NCBI GenBank assembly: GCA_937864035.1
Contig: CALMIO010000007.1
Location: 1 to 42,662, forward strand
Direction: 5' to 3'
Source of the DNA: an uncultured Pseudomonadota bacterium
GTDB lineage: Bacteria > Bdellovibrionota_C > UBA2361 > CALMIO01
Length of the DNA stretch: 42,662 nucleotides
The position numbers and the translations under genes are program-made. Position 1 is the stretch's first letter. Every line of letters begins with the position of its first letter. Under the pieces are notes generated by a model. It saw nothing but the letters and a program-made list of their open reading frames with translations, did not search any database and was not told the DNA's origin. Below are positions 42,606 to 42,662 of this stretch, in pieces.

Positions 42606-42662
42606 ACTTAGGTTATGTAGGATTTGGTGGTGTGGGTTGTTTTAACTTACGATTAAGAGAAG

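Overview
The window reads as chromosomal DNA of an A+T-rich, Gram-negative (two-membrane) bacterium. The evidence is an OmpH/Skp chaperone, a type IV pilus secretin (PilQ) with its inner-membrane platform, several lipobox lipoproteins, PBP1A and a System I cytochrome c maturation operon. The pilM-N-O-Q block, the Cys-type CcmE (CxxxY) and the non-Bacteroidetes Gld-like ABC operon fit a 'deltaproteobacterial' grade organism in the broad sense, but no taxonomic marker here fixes the phylum. I see no phage, no insertion sequence and no CRISPR array.

Layout. 1-661: N-terminal part of a secreted collagen-like (Gly-X-Y) protein, minus strand, running off the left edge. 662-1502: no intact gene, but a decayed MutT/MTH1-type Nudix hydrolase on the plus strand. 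1503-4619 (minus): tRNA-Asn, then recR, ybaB/ebfC, dnaX and the SRP RNA gene ffs, a conserved arrangement. dnaX carries an A9 run placed where slippage would give a short gamma-like product. 4802-7167 (plus): a near-perfect sigma-54 promoter before an unknown 134-residue protein, then metG. 7286-15750 (plus): ompH/skp-like, sseB-like, ccmE-ccmF-ccmI-like-ccmA-ccmB-ccmC-ccmD with overlapping genes, and a diverged transketolase.

15747-28896 (minus): a long co-directional run read as pilM, pilN, pilO, pilQ, two lipoproteins, a TPR-like protein, accB, accC, a DUF1573 protein, a long AnmK-family kinase and a membrane protein with a degenerate J-domain. No pilP is present. 28996-32008 (plus): priA, a possible 39-residue small ORF, a DUF1579 protein and a strong intrinsic terminator. 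32107-39401 (plus): a good sigma-70-type promoter drives an ABC ATPase, an ABC-2 permease, a GldG-like protein, a DUF4340 protein and PBP1A, likely one envelope operon.

39396-42662: an odd stretch. A G-rich patch of short repeats follows PBP1A and contains a recurring 16-bp element (GGTGCCACCCTGTTTT, core with dyad symmetry) that reappears after the last gene at 42522-42605. Between them are a cyclophilin-like protein with altered catalytic residues, a 500-bp structured intergenic region holding a perfect anti-Shine-Dalgarno match and several inverted repeats, an isolated cpaB, and a small lipoprotein. The most unusual items are the 16-bp element, the structured region at 40381-40696, the dnaX A9 site, the CcmH-less style cytochrome c operon, and the Nudix pseudogene.
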